DNA from: Candidatus Kuenenia stuttgartensis
Lineage (GTDB): Bacteria; Planctomycetota; Planctomycetia; Pirellulales; UBA1268
NCBI GenBank assembly: GCA_945883745.1
Contig: CAMCYH010000011.1
Location: forward strand, 1 to 44,885
Length of the DNA: 44,885 nt
Direction: 5' to 3'
Both the position numbers and the translations under genes were made by a program. Below the pieces are notes generated by a model, which worked only from the letters and a program-made list of their open reading frames with translations, was not told where the DNA came from and searched no databases. Shown one piece after another: positions 26,029-34,832 of this stretch. Within the stretch, counting starts at the first letter, position 1; each line of letters opens with the position of its first letter.

Positions 26029-27126
26029 ATGAGCACCACTCCCGACCAGGCGGCCATCCGCGCCGCTCTTGCTGACTTCGCCGATCCCGAGACCGGCCGC
26101 CCGCTCGCGGAGATGGGCCAGTTGCAGAGCGTCGACTGCGGTTCCGGCTCGATCGCCATCACCGTCGGCCTCACGACGCACTCGGCAATTCTCTGGAACC
26201 AGACTCGTGGCCGCATCGAGGAGTCGCTGCGGTCGCGGTTTCCGCAAGTGCCATCCGTGAGTGTCACGATCGTGCCGCACGACAGGCCGCCCGTGAAACT
26301 CGGCCAGATCGGGGTCGAAGCCAAGAGCGTGATCGCGGTGGGAAGCGGCAAGGGGGGCGTGGGCAAGAGCACGATCGCTGCGAGCATCGTCATCGGTTTG
26401 GCCCGGGCCGGCAGTCGCGTGGGCCTGCTCGACGCCGATGTCTATGGGCCGAGCGTGCCCCACCTGCTCGGCCTCACCGGCCGCCCCGCCATCGATCAGG
26501 GCAAGATCGTGCCGATGATGCATGCTCCCGGTGGCCATGCCGCGCAGCCGATGCCGGTGATGTCGATGGGATTCATGGTGCCGCCCGGTGAGGCCGTGGT
26601 CTGGCGGGGGCCGATGCTCCATGGCGCGATCACGCAGATGCTTCGCGATACCCTCTGGGGTCCGCTCGACTATCTCATCATCGACATGCCGCCGGGCACG
26701 GGCGACATCGCGCTCACGCTCTCGCAGGCGCTGCCACTCACCGGCGCCGTCGTCGTCTGCACGCCGCAAGACGTGGCTCTGCTCGACGCCACGAAGGCGA
26801 TCGCGATGTTTCGGAAGGTGAATATCCCGGTACTCGGCATGGTGGAGAACATGAGCTTCTTCATCTGCCCCGACACGCAGAAGCGGTACGACATCTTCGG
26901 CACCGGCGGCGCGAAGCGGACGGCCAAGGATCTCGAGATCCCGTTCCTCGGTGAGGTGCCGCTCCAGATCCCGATCCGCGAGCATGGCGACGCGGGCAAA
27001 ACGTCGGCCAATTTTGATGACCCGGCGGCCCGGCCCTATCTGGAGGCGATCTGCACCCGGCTGGTCGGCAATCTGGCCGCCGCCCACGCCTCCCGCCCCC
27101 CGATGCCGTCGCTCCCGGTCCTCTGA
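26029..27126 (+). CDS. mrp: Mrp/NBP35-type Fe-S carrier P-loop ATPase
   Basis: 365 residues, starting 7 nt after nuoN. An N-terminal MIP18/DUF59-like domain (about 5-83) is followed by a ParA/MinD-type ATPase: SGKGGVGKST (about 106-115, deviant Walker A), LDADVYGPSVPHLLG, and IIDMPPGTGD (about 217-226). Mrp-family proteins carry Fe-S clusters on a CxxC pair across a dimer. Here the site reads ENMSFFICPDTQKRYDIFG: C280 is kept but the partner position 283 is Thr. Other cysteines are C37, C244 and C322. Position suggests service to complex I, like the mitochondrial relative NUBPL/Ind1; whether it still binds a cluster is open. Confidence 0.92.
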   Translation: MSTTPDQAAIRAALADFADPETGRPLAEMGQLQSVDCGSGSIAITVGLTTHSAILWNQTRGRIEESLRSRFPQVPSVSVTIVPHDRPPVKLGQIGVEAKSVIAVGSGKGGVGKSTIAASIVIGLARAGSRVGLLDADVYGPSVPHLLGLTGRPAIDQGKIVPMMHAPGGHAAQPMPVMSMGFMVPPGEAVVWRGPMLHGAITQMLRDTLWGPLDYLIIDMPPGTGDIALTLSQALPLTGAVVVCTPQDVALLDATKAIAMFRKVNIPVLGMVENMSFFICPDTQKRYDIFGTGGAKRTAKDLEIPFLGEVPLQIPIREHGDAGKTSANFDDPAARPYLEAICTRLVGNLAAAHASRPPMPSLPVL

Positions 27127-27155
27127 CCGATGAGACCGCATTGCGTCCAAGCGCA

Positions 27156-27173
27156 CCGCCGGCTCGGGGGCGG
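27156..27173 (+). repeat. Hairpin after the nuo-mrp operon, possibly a decayed REP-like copy
   Basis: CCGCC (27156-27160) and GGCGG (27169-27173) form a 5-bp stem with an 8-nt loop 29 nt after the mrp stop; a second small hairpin (CCTCG-CGGG-CGAGG) follows at 27183-27196. The first arm shares CCGCCGGCTCG with the palindromes at 34231 and 35480. There is no T run, so termination is uncertain. Confidence 0.3.
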
Positions 27174-27275
27174 CAAAAGTCGCCTCGCGGGCGAGGATAC
27201 GCCCAATGCTCGTCGAGCGTTCGCCGACCCCCTCGCCTACCTTTCTCGGTTTGTCAGATCCGCGTCGACCGAACC

Positions 27276-27305
27276 TTGTGAAAGTGCCGCCGACCGGCCT
27301 ATCCT
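27276..27305 (+). promoter_or_regulatory. Candidate promoter of the TrhO-RluA fusion gene, leaderless
   Basis: TTGTGA (27276-27281), 18 nt, TATCCT (27300-27305). The -10-like box ends 6 nt before the ATG at 27312, so the mRNA would start at or near the A of the ATG. There is no room for a functional SD: the adjacent GAGG touches the ATG. Confidence 0.4.
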
Positions 27306-27311
27306 TCGAGG

Positions 27312-29285
27312 ATGACTTCAAGCACGGCACTGTCGCCTCACCAGCTCGGGACGGGCAGAGTTGTTGTCAATGTTGCCGCCTATCTGTTCACCCCGCTCGA
27401 CAGGCTGGCCGAGCGACGGGAGGAACTGCGATCACTCTGTAAGACCGAGCACCTCAAGGGCACGATTCTCTTGAGCCCGGAAGGCATCAATCTGTTCCTC
27501 GCCGGTTCTCGGGACGGTGTCGACAGTCTGATCAGCCGGCTGCGAAGCGATCCGCTGATGGCGAGCCTGAAGACCAAAGAAAGTGTCAGTGACCGCCAGC
27601 CCTTCCGGCGGCTGCTGGTGAAGGTGAAGAAAGAGATTATCGCTTTTGGTGTGCCTGGCGTGACACCGGCAGCGTACGCATCGAAGAAACTCGCTGCCAA
27701 AGAACTCAAGCAGTGGCTCGACGAGGGCCGCCCCGTGACGTTGCTCGATACCCGGAACGACTACGAGGTTCGCCTGGGGACGTTTGCCGGTGCGCAGCCG
27801 ATTGGGATCGACCACTTTCGTGATTTCCCAGCGGCCGTTCGGAAACTTCCAGAGGCAATGAAGCACCAGCCGATCGTCATGTTCTGCACTGGAGGCATCC
27901 GCTGTGAAAAGGCGGGGCCGTTCATGGAGCAGGAAGGATTCCAGCAGATCTATCAGCTGGATGGCGGCATTCTGAAGTATTTTGAAGAGTGCGGCGGCGA
28001 GTATTACGACGGCGACTGCTTCGTGTTTGACCAGCGAGTCGCCGTCAATCCGCAGCTTGAAGAGACGGCTGCCACCCAGTGCTTCGCCTGCCAACACCCA
28101 CTGACCGTGGAAGACCAGCAGTCGGAACACTATGTCTACGGTGCGTCGTGCCCCTTTTGCCGGAAGCCGGCCGGTGGAGCAGCTCCTGTTTCACTCGCCA
28201 CGCGAAAGGCAGCGCTCGCGGCTGTCGCGGATCCTCTTCCCGGAGCAGGCCCGTACATGAATACGCGGCCGCTCAATGTGCCGGCACAGTACGATCACAG
28301 AAGACTCACCGATCTTCTCTGTGGCCTCCACCCCCACATTCCTCACGAGGAGTGGCTACGGATCATCGACGAAGGTCTGATTTGTGATCAGCGGGGGCCG
28401 CTGACCGCGGCGACGATTGTCCGCAGTGGACAGCGATTGAATCGGCTCGAGCCCAACGTGATGGAGCCGGCGGTCAATGCGGCGATTGGTATCCTTGCCT
28501 GGGAAAACGACTACGTCGTTTTTTCCAAACCTGCTCCTTTACCGATGCACCCTTGCGGTCAGTTTCACCGCAACAGCATGACCCACCTGTTGAGCCTGGC
28601 CTTTCCGAATGAGCGACTCTCGCCTGCCCATCGTCTCGACTCCAACACGACTGGTGTCGTGGTGTTTTCACGAAGCCGTCAGGCAGCGACGATGATCCAG
28701 CGGCAATTCGAGCAGGGCACGGCAGAAAAAACCTATCTCTGTCGAGTCGTGGGGCAGCCTGTCTGGGATGCAACAGTGTCGCGGCAGCCAATCTCCTCCC
28801 AGCCGGCAGAGCATGGCTTTCGGGTTGTTGACGAAGTGCACGGTGATTCTGCGGAGACGGCATTCCGTGTGCTGCATCGGTTTCCGAACAGGGAAACGCT
28901 CATCGAAGCCATGCCACGCACGGGACGGACGAATCAGATTCGTGTGCATCTGTGGGATCTGGGATACCCGATCGTGGGTGACCCGGTCTATCTGGCGGAG
29001 AGGCAGCTTGGAAATCGGCAGACGCTCGCCCCAGCTGACCCGCCAATGTGCCTCCACGCTTGGCGATTGGCGTTTCAGCCCGCCGGCGGCCTGTCTCTGG
29101 TAACGTATGAAGCCGCCTCTCCCGGCTGGGCTGATCACGCAAGGCACGAGCCCCCGAGCCAGCCGGTGTCGCATGAGACTGCAGAACTTCAAGCACACGA
29201 TTCGCCGTGGCCCGCATGCGGCAGGACGTCGGATCCATCGCGGATGCGAGGTGGGTCGATTCCGACCGCCCGATGGCCGCCTTGA
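27312..29285 (+). CDS. Fusion of TrhO-like tRNA hydroxylase and RluA-type pseudouridine synthase
   Basis: 657 residues. Residues about 16-290 match the TrhO/YceA family, which hydroxylates U34 of some tRNAs: an N-terminal domain with [18 protein letters not shown], then a rhodanese domain with catalytic-loop [11 protein letters not shown] (C192) and a four-Cys zinc site (C257, C260, C280, C283). Residues about 325-385 resemble an S4 RNA-binding domain (RRLTDLL...[12 protein letters not shown]...VRSGQRL). Residues about 390-600 are an RluA-type synthase with [13 protein letters not shown] (catalytic D443) and [24 protein letters not shown] Pro/His-rich tail of about 50 residues has no known domain. 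The reading frame is continuous, so the fusion is real in this sequence. Codons look AT-richer at third positions than in the nuo genes, a hint of different history. Both enzymes could act on one RNA, possibly the anticodon loop; that is inference. Confidence 0.9.
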   Translation: MTSSTALSPHQLGTGRVVVNVAAYLFTPLDRLAERREELRSLCKTEHLKGTILLSPEGINLFLAGSRDGVDSLISRLRSDPLMASLKTKESVSDRQPFRRLLVKVKKEIIAFGVPGVTPAAYASKKLAAKELKQWLDEGRPVTLLDTRNDYEVRLGTFAGAQPIGIDHFRDFPAAVRKLPEAMKHQPIVMFCTGGIRCEKAGPFMEQEGFQQIYQLDGGILKYFEECGGEYYDGDCFVFDQRVAVNPQLEETAATQCFACQHPLTVEDQQSEHYVYGASCPFCRKPAGGAAPVSLATRKAALAAVADPLPGAGPYMNTRPLNVPAQYDHRRLTDLLCGLHPHIPHEEWLRIIDEGLICDQRGPLTAATIVRSGQRLNRLEPNVMEPAVNAAIGILAWENDYVVFSKPAPLPMHPCGQFHRNSMTHLLSLAFPNERLSPAHRLDSNTTGVVVFSRSRQAATMIQRQFEQGTAEKTYLCRVVGQPVWDATVSRQPISSQPAEHGFRVVDEVHGDSAETAFRVLHRFPNRETLIEAMPRTGRTNQIRVHLWDLGYPIVGDPVYLAERQLGNRQTLAPADPPMCLHAWRLAFQPAGGLSLVTYEAASPGWADHARHEPPSQPVSHETAELQAHDSPWPACGRTSDPSRMRGGSIPTARWPP

Positions 29286-29307
29286 ATACGCCCGTGACGG
29301 AGCCGGC

Positions 29308-30168
29308 TCAATACAGCCACGCCCGCAGGGCATCCCGGCCACGATAGGCCGGCTGCGGTGTGAAGAGTGGTACGTACGCCAGCGATCGCACCTCGGCGGC
29401 TCGTGAGCCAAGCATCGCCCACCGGGCAAGGCCCGCCCACCCGACGCTCGACGCCGGACCACAGCCCCAGGCATCGCAGGCGCGGTGCCAGAGCGTGTCA
29501 AGACAGCGGCGACGGACGTGCATCGCGTCGAGACCATACCAGTCGCCCGGCTGATCGAGTACGGCCGCGTCATGCTCGGCGGCGGCAGCCACGACCTCGG
29601 CATCGAGTCGCCTGACCGCCTCCTTCAAAGCATCAAGCGAAAGCGGGCAGCCCGGCACGTAGAGCGTCCGCAACGCCCGGTACTGCAGCGGGCCTACACG
29701 GTCCACGCTTGCCAGTGGCAGCCGGGTGACGGCGACCGCCGCACCCCGCGCGGAGAGCCGGGCCAGGCTCTCCCGCACCCACTCTGCCACCTGCTCAACC
29801 GAGAAGCCGTAGAGCAGGTCATTGCCGATATCGGTGACGAGGGCCTGCACCGGCCGCCCGTCGCCGACCCCCTCGCGATCGAGCGCCCGCCAGAGACCAG
29901 AGCCGAGGATCGACGGCAGCCGTCGCATCAGCACGCGACTATTGGCCCCGTATGACCGGCCATGACCGGCCGCGACAAAGAGGTCGACCGGGCCCGGCTG
30001 CCGCGCGGTCGCCACCGCCGCCAGCCGCGCGATTCCGCGGGAGACGTTGCTCGCCCCGAGCACCACCACCGCCGCTCCGCCTTCCAGAGATGTCACCGGC
30101 GATAGTTGCTCAGAGCCGTCGCGCGGTGCCGACAGGGCCCGCATCGTGTGATCGCCAAACTCGCGCAT
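29308..30168 (-). CDS. SGNH/GDSL-type hydrolase
   Basis: 286 residues. The four SGNH blocks can be traced: block I LGASNVSRG with the nucleophile S40, block II Gly in AAGHGRSYG (about 67-73), block III Asn in TDIGNDLLYG (N116), and the catalytic pair in WYGLDAMHVRRR (DxxH) near the C-terminus. Such enzymes are esterases or deacylases on lipids, sugars or peptidoglycan; the substrate is unknown. There is no signal peptide (the start MREFGDHTMRAL is polar), so it is likely cytoplasmic. An alternative ATG lies 24 nt downstream. It converges on the TrhO-RluA gene with 22 nt between stops. Confidence 0.82.
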   Translation of the reverse strand: MREFGDHTMRALSAPRDGSEQLSPVTSLEGGAAVVVLGASNVSRGIARLAAVATARQPGPVDLFVAAGHGRSYGANSRVLMRRLPSILGSGLWRALDREGVGDGRPVQALVTDIGNDLLYGFSVEQVAEWVRESLARLSARGAAVAVTRLPLASVDRVGPLQYRALRTLYVPGCPLSLDALKEAVRRLDAEVVAAAAEHDAAVLDQPGDWYGLDAMHVRRRCLDTLWHRACDAWGCGPASSVGWAGLARWAMLGSRAAEVRSLAYVPLFTPQPAYRGRDALRAWLY

Positions 30169-30174
30169 GATGCC

Positions 30175-30180
30175 AGGGTA
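30175..30180 (-). promoter_or_regulatory. Possible -10 box of the SGNH gene, leaderless geometry
   Basis: On the minus strand TACCCT is followed by GGCATC and the ATG at 30168. No SD is present. Confidence 0.3.
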
Positions 30181-30250
30181 GCAAAGAGCGGCAACGCGAT
30201 CATCGTTCGACTCAACGACCAGGCGACCGCTCGGGTAGGGCGTTGGTGTT

Positions 30251-31879
30251 CTACCGTGCGAGTTTCTGCCCGAGGTCCCGCAGCTTCCCTTGGAGGCTTG
30301 TGATATTAATCTGCTGGACAGGAAGGCGGCCGGCTACGGCCATGGCGGCCGCGACTCCGGCTGATTCCCCGAGAATCATCCACACCGGCTCCATGCGAAT
30401 CGAGGTCATCGCGATATGGCTGGCTGACAGGCAGACCGGCACCAGCAGATTGGTGCACTGCTGCTGCCGGGGCACGATCGCACGGTAGGGAATCTTGTAG
30501 ATTCCTCGATGCACCTCATCCAGCGTGAGCATCGAATAGTAGCCGCCCGCAAGGGCCACCTTGCCGTCGAGTGGATAAGTGGCATAGGGCCATTCATCGA
30601 CGCCGTACGAGGCCAGGCCCACGGAGTCGTCAGGGTCGGTTCTGCCCTCCATGTCGGCCTGGGTCACCACAGTGGATGCCTGCATCCGGCGGGCTTCCCG
30701 CACGTAGAGCTGATGCGGATAGCCCGCGGTGTCATCGAAGATGCCCGGTTCGAGACCGATGGAATGGGCGGCTGTCTTCCACTTCTCGTTGACCGCGGGA
30801 TCCGTCCGCATGAAGTGGGTCAGCCCACGGACAAAATTCTGCTGCTCTTTCCAGACGCGAGCACGGATCGCGTAGTCGCCATCGGGATAGGCGGCGTTGC
30901 TCCCAAATGCAGTGGCCGCCCAGAGAGCTCGGGAGAGGTTGCCCGTGCCAATCTGGAATGGATTTCCACTGGCATCCTCGAAGACTCCGAGCTTCCGCAT
31001 CCTTCGGCCAAGGAACATGTTGATGCCGTGCCGGAAGCCGCGACGGTAGACCTCGAATAGCCGCGGGTCATAGTCATCGGGAGCATCCAGCGGTAACTGA
31101 TCGGTCTGCTTGCTGTACTTCCACCGAAAGCCGTAGCCCATGGTGAGCGAATCGGCCGCACCGATGGGCCGATCGGGCATCTCCTGCAGCAACGGCAGGA
31201 GCCCGCTTTCAGGCCTGCCCGGCTCGCGATAGGGATCGATGTCATAGACGGCCAACGGCTCCTGCACGCCGGCCAGCGACTCGCCATAGGTCTCGCGAGC
31301 CTCCCGGCCGAAGGTGTAGCTGACGCCCGCGCGGGCCATCAGGTCGCCTTCGTACGAGCAGTCAACAAAGACCTGGGCGTTGACCTGCAGGGCCTCGGAC
31401 AGCGTGGGCTCGGCAACCGGGCAGCCCAGCCGATCAGGCGGGGCCTCCTCCAGAACGATGCTTCTGATGGTCGCCTCGTGGCAGTCCACCGCCTGCACGC
31501 GATGTTCGAAGACCACGGCCACGCCAAACTTCTCGAGCAAGGCCGCAAAGGCTCGCCGGTACTCGGGGTCGTTGTGCCCCTGCTTGAGAATCCCGCGGGT
31601 TGTGCCCCCCACCGCCTCCTGCCGCCCCCAGTCAATGTGGCTCAGGCCACCACCGGTCATCCCGCCGAGCCAGCGGGATGGCTCCACGACGACGACCCGG
31701 AGTCCTGCACGGGCCGACGCGATGGCCGCCATCACACCGCTGGCGGTGCCACCGTAGACACAGACGTCGGCCGTCAGCACCGCTGCGGCGTGGACGGTAT
31801 TGCTCCCGGCGGTCACCAGCATGCCACCGACGAAGCCGGTGCACGCTTGCGAAAGCCAGACTCGCCGTGTCGAACGCAT
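30251..31879 (-). CDS. Tat-exported FAD-dependent oxidoreductase
   Basis: 542 residues from ATG 31879 (GGAAAG upstream; a GTG directly before it adds one residue). The N-terminus MRSTRRVWLSQACTGFVGG fits a twin-arginine signal (TRRxWL), cleaved probably near VHAAA. Then comes a dinucleotide-binding fold, VCVYGGTASGVMAAIASARAGLRVVVVEPSRWLGGMTGGGLSHIDWG, typical of the PF12831 'FAD dependent oxidoreductase' group that is abundant in planctomycetes, and further family stretches such as FVDCSYEGDLMARAGVSYTFGREARETYGES. The C-terminal LGESAGVAAAMAVA closes the FAD fold. The substrate is unknown; relatives are often near polysaccharide-degradation genes, which are absent here. Like its neighbour TrhO-RluA, it appears slightly AT-richer than average. 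Confidence 0.88.
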   Translation of the reverse strand: MRSTRRVWLSQACTGFVGGMLVTAGSNTVHAAAVLTADVCVYGGTASGVMAAIASARAGLRVVVVEPSRWLGGMTGGGLSHIDWGRQEAVGGTTRGILKQGHNDPEYRRAFAALLEKFGVAVVFEHRVQAVDCHEATIRSIVLEEAPPDRLGCPVAEPTLSEALQVNAQVFVDCSYEGDLMARAGVSYTFGREARETYGESLAGVQEPLAVYDIDPYREPGRPESGLLPLLQEMPDRPIGAADSLTMGYGFRWKYSKQTDQLPLDAPDDYDPRLFEVYRRGFRHGINMFLGRRMRKLGVFEDASGNPFQIGTGNLSRALWAATAFGSNAAYPDGDYAIRARVWKEQQNFVRGLTHFMRTDPAVNEKWKTAAHSIGLEPGIFDDTAGYPHQLYVREARRMQASTVVTQADMEGRTDPDDSVGLASYGVDEWPYATYPLDGKVALAGGYYSMLTLDEVHRGIYKIPYRAIVPRQQQCTNLLVPVCLSASHIAMTSIRMEPVWMILGESAGVAAAMAVAGRLPVQQINITSLQGKLRDLGQKLAR

Positions 31880-31991
31880 CACACTTTCCGCTCAGGCTTG
31901 GCGAAGACCGCACACACGCCACCACACGAAGGCTATTTCAGGAAGCCAGCCCCCGCTACTAGCCTGTTGGCTAATCTGCCACGGAATCCTC

Positions 31992-32762
31992 TCAGGGCCA
32001 CCGCCCGCCGCCGGAGAGCGTCTGGTAGCACGACACCGCCAGCATCGCGAACATGATGCCGAGGTAGGGCTCACCGCGAGTGTAGGCGACCCAGGCCAAC
32101 ACACCCCCCACGCCCGTGCCCAGGATGTTGGCGATGCGGGCTGCATCGGGCACACCGATCGTCAGCAGTCCCTCGCGCACCATCTGGCCGCCATCGAGCG
32201 GCGGCACAGGCATGAGGTTCAACAGCGGCCAGAAGATGTTGACCTGCAGCAGGAAGTACATGAGCGCGAAGAGCAACGGCGACTCAATCCGATCGCCGTC
32301 ATACAGACCCAGTTGGCTCCCAATCGCTTGGATCGGAAACGGCACGGCATAGCCAGCCATCTTGAGCACGGCGATGAGCAGCGCGACGAACATGAGTTGC
32401 GCAAACGGACCGGCCGCCGACACGAGAAACTGCTGCTGCGGCAGCCGGGCCCCACGGCGGCCCCAGAGCGTCGGCACGGTAAGGCCGCCGAAGTGGTAGA
32501 GCACCACCTGAGTCGCCTGCCCGAAGAAGCGATAGACGAGGGCGTGGCCCATCTCGTGGATAAGGATCGAGACGAAGACCGCACTGATCCAGAGGACGAG
32601 ATAGCGGAGGACCGCCCGCTGATCACCGGCCGCGAACGCCTGGCTGATGCCCCAGCCGAGCAACCCCGCGGCCAGCCAGAACCAGGCCGACACGCGGACG
32701 GGAATCCCGGCAAGTGAAAATCTCAGGTCGGCGGGTGTTGGCTGCGGTTCGGCGAGAAACAT
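31992..32762 (-). CDS. Site-2 protease family (M50) membrane metalloprotease
   Basis: 256 residues with about six hydrophobic segments. The zinc-binding HEMGH lies in a helix near residues 69-73 (SILIHEMGHALVYRFFG) and the third-ligand motif NLMPVPPLDGGQ near 182-193. There is no PDZ or CBS domain, so it is a minimal member similar to the SpoIVFB/rhomboid-sized group. It would cut substrates within the inner membrane; its targets are unknown. A CATAAT box 6 nt upstream of the ATG (32769-32774) and the lack of an SD suggest its own leaderless transcript. Confidence 0.9.
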   Translation of the reverse strand: MFLAEPQPTPADLRFSLAGIPVRVSAWFWLAAGLLGWGISQAFAAGDQRAVLRYLVLWISAVFVSILIHEMGHALVYRFFGQATQVVLYHFGGLTVPTLWGRRGARLPQQQFLVSAAGPFAQLMFVALLIAVLKMAGYAVPFPIQAIGSQLGLYDGDRIESPLLFALMYFLLQVNIFWPLLNLMPVPPLDGGQMVREGLLTIGVPDAARIANILGTGVGGVLAWVAYTRGEPYLGIMFAMLAVSCYQTLSGGGRWP

Positions 32763-32768
32763 CCAGAC

Positions 32769-32774
32769 ATTATG
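32769..32774 (-). promoter_or_regulatory. Likely -10 box of the site-2 protease gene, leaderless geometry
   Basis: Minus-strand CATAAT (5 of 6 to consensus), then GTCTGG and the ATG at 32762. No -35 is obvious. Confidence 0.4.
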
Positions 32775-32823
32775 GCGACTGCGACGATTCGCGGCCTTGG
32801 AAAAAAACTGCTGATCCGGCGAC

Positions 32824-33477
32824 TCACGTGAGGCTCGGAATTGGTGTTTTTTGAATCACACAGGCCAATTCGTGCAGGCCCATGGGGTGGTCGATCCGGT
32901 GCGGATGACCCAGCCACCGCCAGCCCGCGGTCTCGGAAAAGAGCCGCTGCATGGCGGACAGATCGCAGCCAAACGGGGGACCTTCGGGCTTGTCCGTCTG
33001 CATGAACAGGGCGCAGAGGAGTCCGCCGGGGAGGAGCCATTGCCGCAGGCGTGCTTCGTAGGCGTGCCAGAGGGATGGATGCAGCGCACAAAGGCAGGTC
33101 TGCTCGTAGATCACAGCGAAGGGTTCGGGAGGGGTGAATTCCAGAAGATCGGCCCGTACGACCTCTGCCTCGAGTTGCTTCTCGCGCAGCCTGGTCTGAA
33201 GATTCTGAACGGCAGCCTCTGCGAAGTCGACGGCCGTCACATCAAACCCTCTCGCAGCCAAGTCCACCACCTCGTGGCCCCGACCGCAGCCCGGGATGAG
33301 GATGCGACAGGGTCGCAGGATCCCGGCCTCCAGCCAACTCCCGAGCATCGGGCTGGGGCCACCACGATCCCAGCCCGTCCGGCCTTCGTCGTAGCGGGCT
33401 TGCCAATAGGTGCTGGTAAGGACGTCTGTCCGTGGCGGCCCGGCTGGCTCGGATGATCCATCGACCACGTTGTCCAT
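32824..33477 (-). CDS. TPMT-like S-adenosylmethionine-dependent methyltransferase
   Basis: 217 residues from ATG 33477, one base after the lpxB stop. The longer in-frame start lies inside lpxB and adds an unrelated segment. The fold is shown by YWQARYDEGRTGWDRGGPSPML (about 23-44), typical of the thiopurine-methyltransferase-like family, the SAM loop ILIPGCGRGHEVVDLAARGFDVTAVDF (about 58-84), and a later YEQTCLCALHP motif. Bacterial relatives methylate thiols, selenium or tellurium compounds, or have unknown substrates. The tight coupling to lpxB suggests co-expression but not a shared pathway. Confidence 0.85.
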   Translation of the reverse strand: MDNVVDGSSEPAGPPRTDVLTSTYWQARYDEGRTGWDRGGPSPMLGSWLEAGILRPCRILIPGCGRGHEVVDLAARGFDVTAVDFAEAAVQNLQTRLREKQLEAEVVRADLLEFTPPEPFAVIYEQTCLCALHPSLWHAYEARLRQWLLPGGLLCALFMQTDKPEGPPFGCDLSAMQRLFSETAGWRWLGHPHRIDHPMGLHELACVIQKTPIPSLT

Positions 33478-33478
33478 G

Positions 33479-34831
33479 TCACGCCGCCTGGGTGAGTGGC
33501 TTGAACGATTGTGAATTTCTTCCGGCGGATCGATGGTCATCGGCAAGCGAAAGCACTGCTGCCGCAGCTCGTTCGGCGGAACCAGGGTGGGCCACACCGC
33601 GGGCGATTTCCTCGAGCCGCGCTACCACGTGATCACGGGCTCGGGAATCGGTGAGCCACTCGATCACATGACTGGCGGCAGTGTGGGCCGGATCGGCCAC
33701 ACTCAGATATTCAGGGAAGGCCATCTCCGGGTCGGCCAGCGGCACACCCGCGGGCGGCCAGAGCACCGGTCGCGTCGGCCCGATCGGCCCGCGGCTGGCA
33801 AGCAGGTTGACCAGTGTGATGAAACGGGCCTGCCGAAACCAGCTTTGCACCACATAGGCCAGGCCGCTGATTCGGTAGACAATGACGGTGGGCACGCGGG
33901 CCGCCAGCAATTCCAACGACACCGATCCGCTCACGGCGATCGCCGCACGGGCCTCCGCGATCAGGCTGCGGGTGCGGCCTGCTTCGATCGCAACGTCCAG
34001 CCCACCGAGTTCGCCCTGCATCGCCCCGAGCATCTCGCGAGCCCGCGCGGCATGCCGCTCGTGCAACGCGCCCACCACGAACCGCGCCCCGGGCACACGA
34101 TTTCTCACCACAGCGGCGGCCCGCAGAATCGAAGCGAGATTGCCCTCGATCTCCTGCCCCCGTGAGCCGGGAAGAAGAAGCACGAGCGGACCGGAGACGA
34201 AGGCGTCGGCACTCGCATCGAGCTCTGCAGCAGCCCGCCGGCTCGCGCCGGCGGCTTCCTGTGAATGATCCTCCCGCAGAAATCCCCGATCGCGAGCCCG
34301 GGGGCCGGAAGAGCCAGGGGATTCACGGCTCACAAACTCGTCGAAAAACGGATGGCCGACCAGCGTGCTCGGGATGCTCTGCGCCGTGAACCAGTCATGC
34401 TCGAAGGGAAGCACCGAGAGCACATGATCCACGAGCCGCCGCATCTTCTTCTTTCGCCAACTCGCCCAGGCCCAGATCTGCGGCGGGCAATAGAAGAGGA
34501 CCGGGATGCCGTGCCGCTTGGCTCGCCAGGCAAGCCACCAGTGAAAGCCGGGGAAATCGACCATCACGCAGACGTCAGGGCGAGCGTCGAGGAAACTCCG
34601 CTCGGCCCGCCGCGCCAGGTCAACGAACCGGTGAATATTGAGCAGCACCCGGAGAAACCACATGACCGCCAGCTGCGTCATGTCGGCCACGAGCACGCAG
34701 CCTTCAGCCTCCATGCAGGGCCCACCGAGGCCCGCGCACTCCACATCGGGCCGCTGCGACCGGATCGCCCGCACGAGCAGCGCCGCATGATGGTCGCCCG
34801 AAGGCTCACCGGCTGAAATGAAAACGCGCAT
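33479..34831 (-). CDS. lpxB: Lipid-A-disaccharide synthase, with insertion
   Basis: 450 residues (E. coli 382). The enzyme joins UDP-2,3-diacylglucosamine and lipid X to give the lipid A disaccharide, so the organism makes, or descends from makers of, lipid A. The start ISAGEPSGDHHAALL is diagnostic; further motifs are DFPGFHWWLAWRAKRHGIPVLFYCPPQIWAW, HPFFDEF, LLPGSRGQEIEGNL, SGSVSLELLAARVPTVIVYR and the membrane-associated patch QARFITLVNLLA. The length excess is mainly an insertion of about 40 hydrophilic residues after HPFFDEF (about 168-210), whose DNA includes a REP-like palindrome. The SD GGAG sits in the 3' arm of a hairpin directly before the ATG. The gene is followed by the methyltransferase. 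Confidence 0.95.
   Translation of the reverse strand: MRVFISAGEPSGDHHAALLVRAIRSQRPDVECAGLGGPCMEAEGCVLVADMTQLAVMWFLRVLLNIHRFVDLARRAERSFLDARPDVCVMVDFPGFHWWLAWRAKRHGIPVLFYCPPQIWAWASWRKKKMRRLVDHVLSVLPFEHDWFTAQSIPSTLVGHPFFDEFVSRESPGSSGPRARDRGFLREDHSQEAAGASRRAAAELDASADAFVSGPLVLLLPGSRGQEIEGNLASILRAAAVVRNRVPGARFVVGALHERHAARAREMLGAMQGELGGLDVAIEAGRTRSLIAEARAAIAVSGSVSLELLAARVPTVIVYRISGLAYVVQSWFRQARFITLVNLLASRGPIGPTRPVLWPPAGVPLADPEMAFPEYLSVADPAHTAASHVIEWLTDSRARDHVVARLEEIARGVAHPGSAERAAAAVLSLADDHRSAGRNSQSFKPLTQAA
34231..34257. repeat. REP-like palindrome, copy inside lpxB
   Basis: The plus-strand 27-mer begins CAGCCCGCCGGCTCG and ends CCGGCGGCTT. It contains the perfect 7-bp stem CGCCGGC (34236-34242)/GCCGGCG (34247-34253) with loop TCGC. 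It is the same as the 28-mer at 35480-35507 apart from one substitution and one inserted C. It lies in the variable insertion of LpxB. Confidence 0.6.
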
Positions 34832-34832
34832 G

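Noticed and set aside
29080..29100. CAGCCCGCCGGCGG in the TrhO-RluA gene as another REP-like copy
   Set aside because: The match stops after 12-14 bases, forms no equivalent hairpin and codes for QPAGG in a conserved-looking context, so chance is enough.
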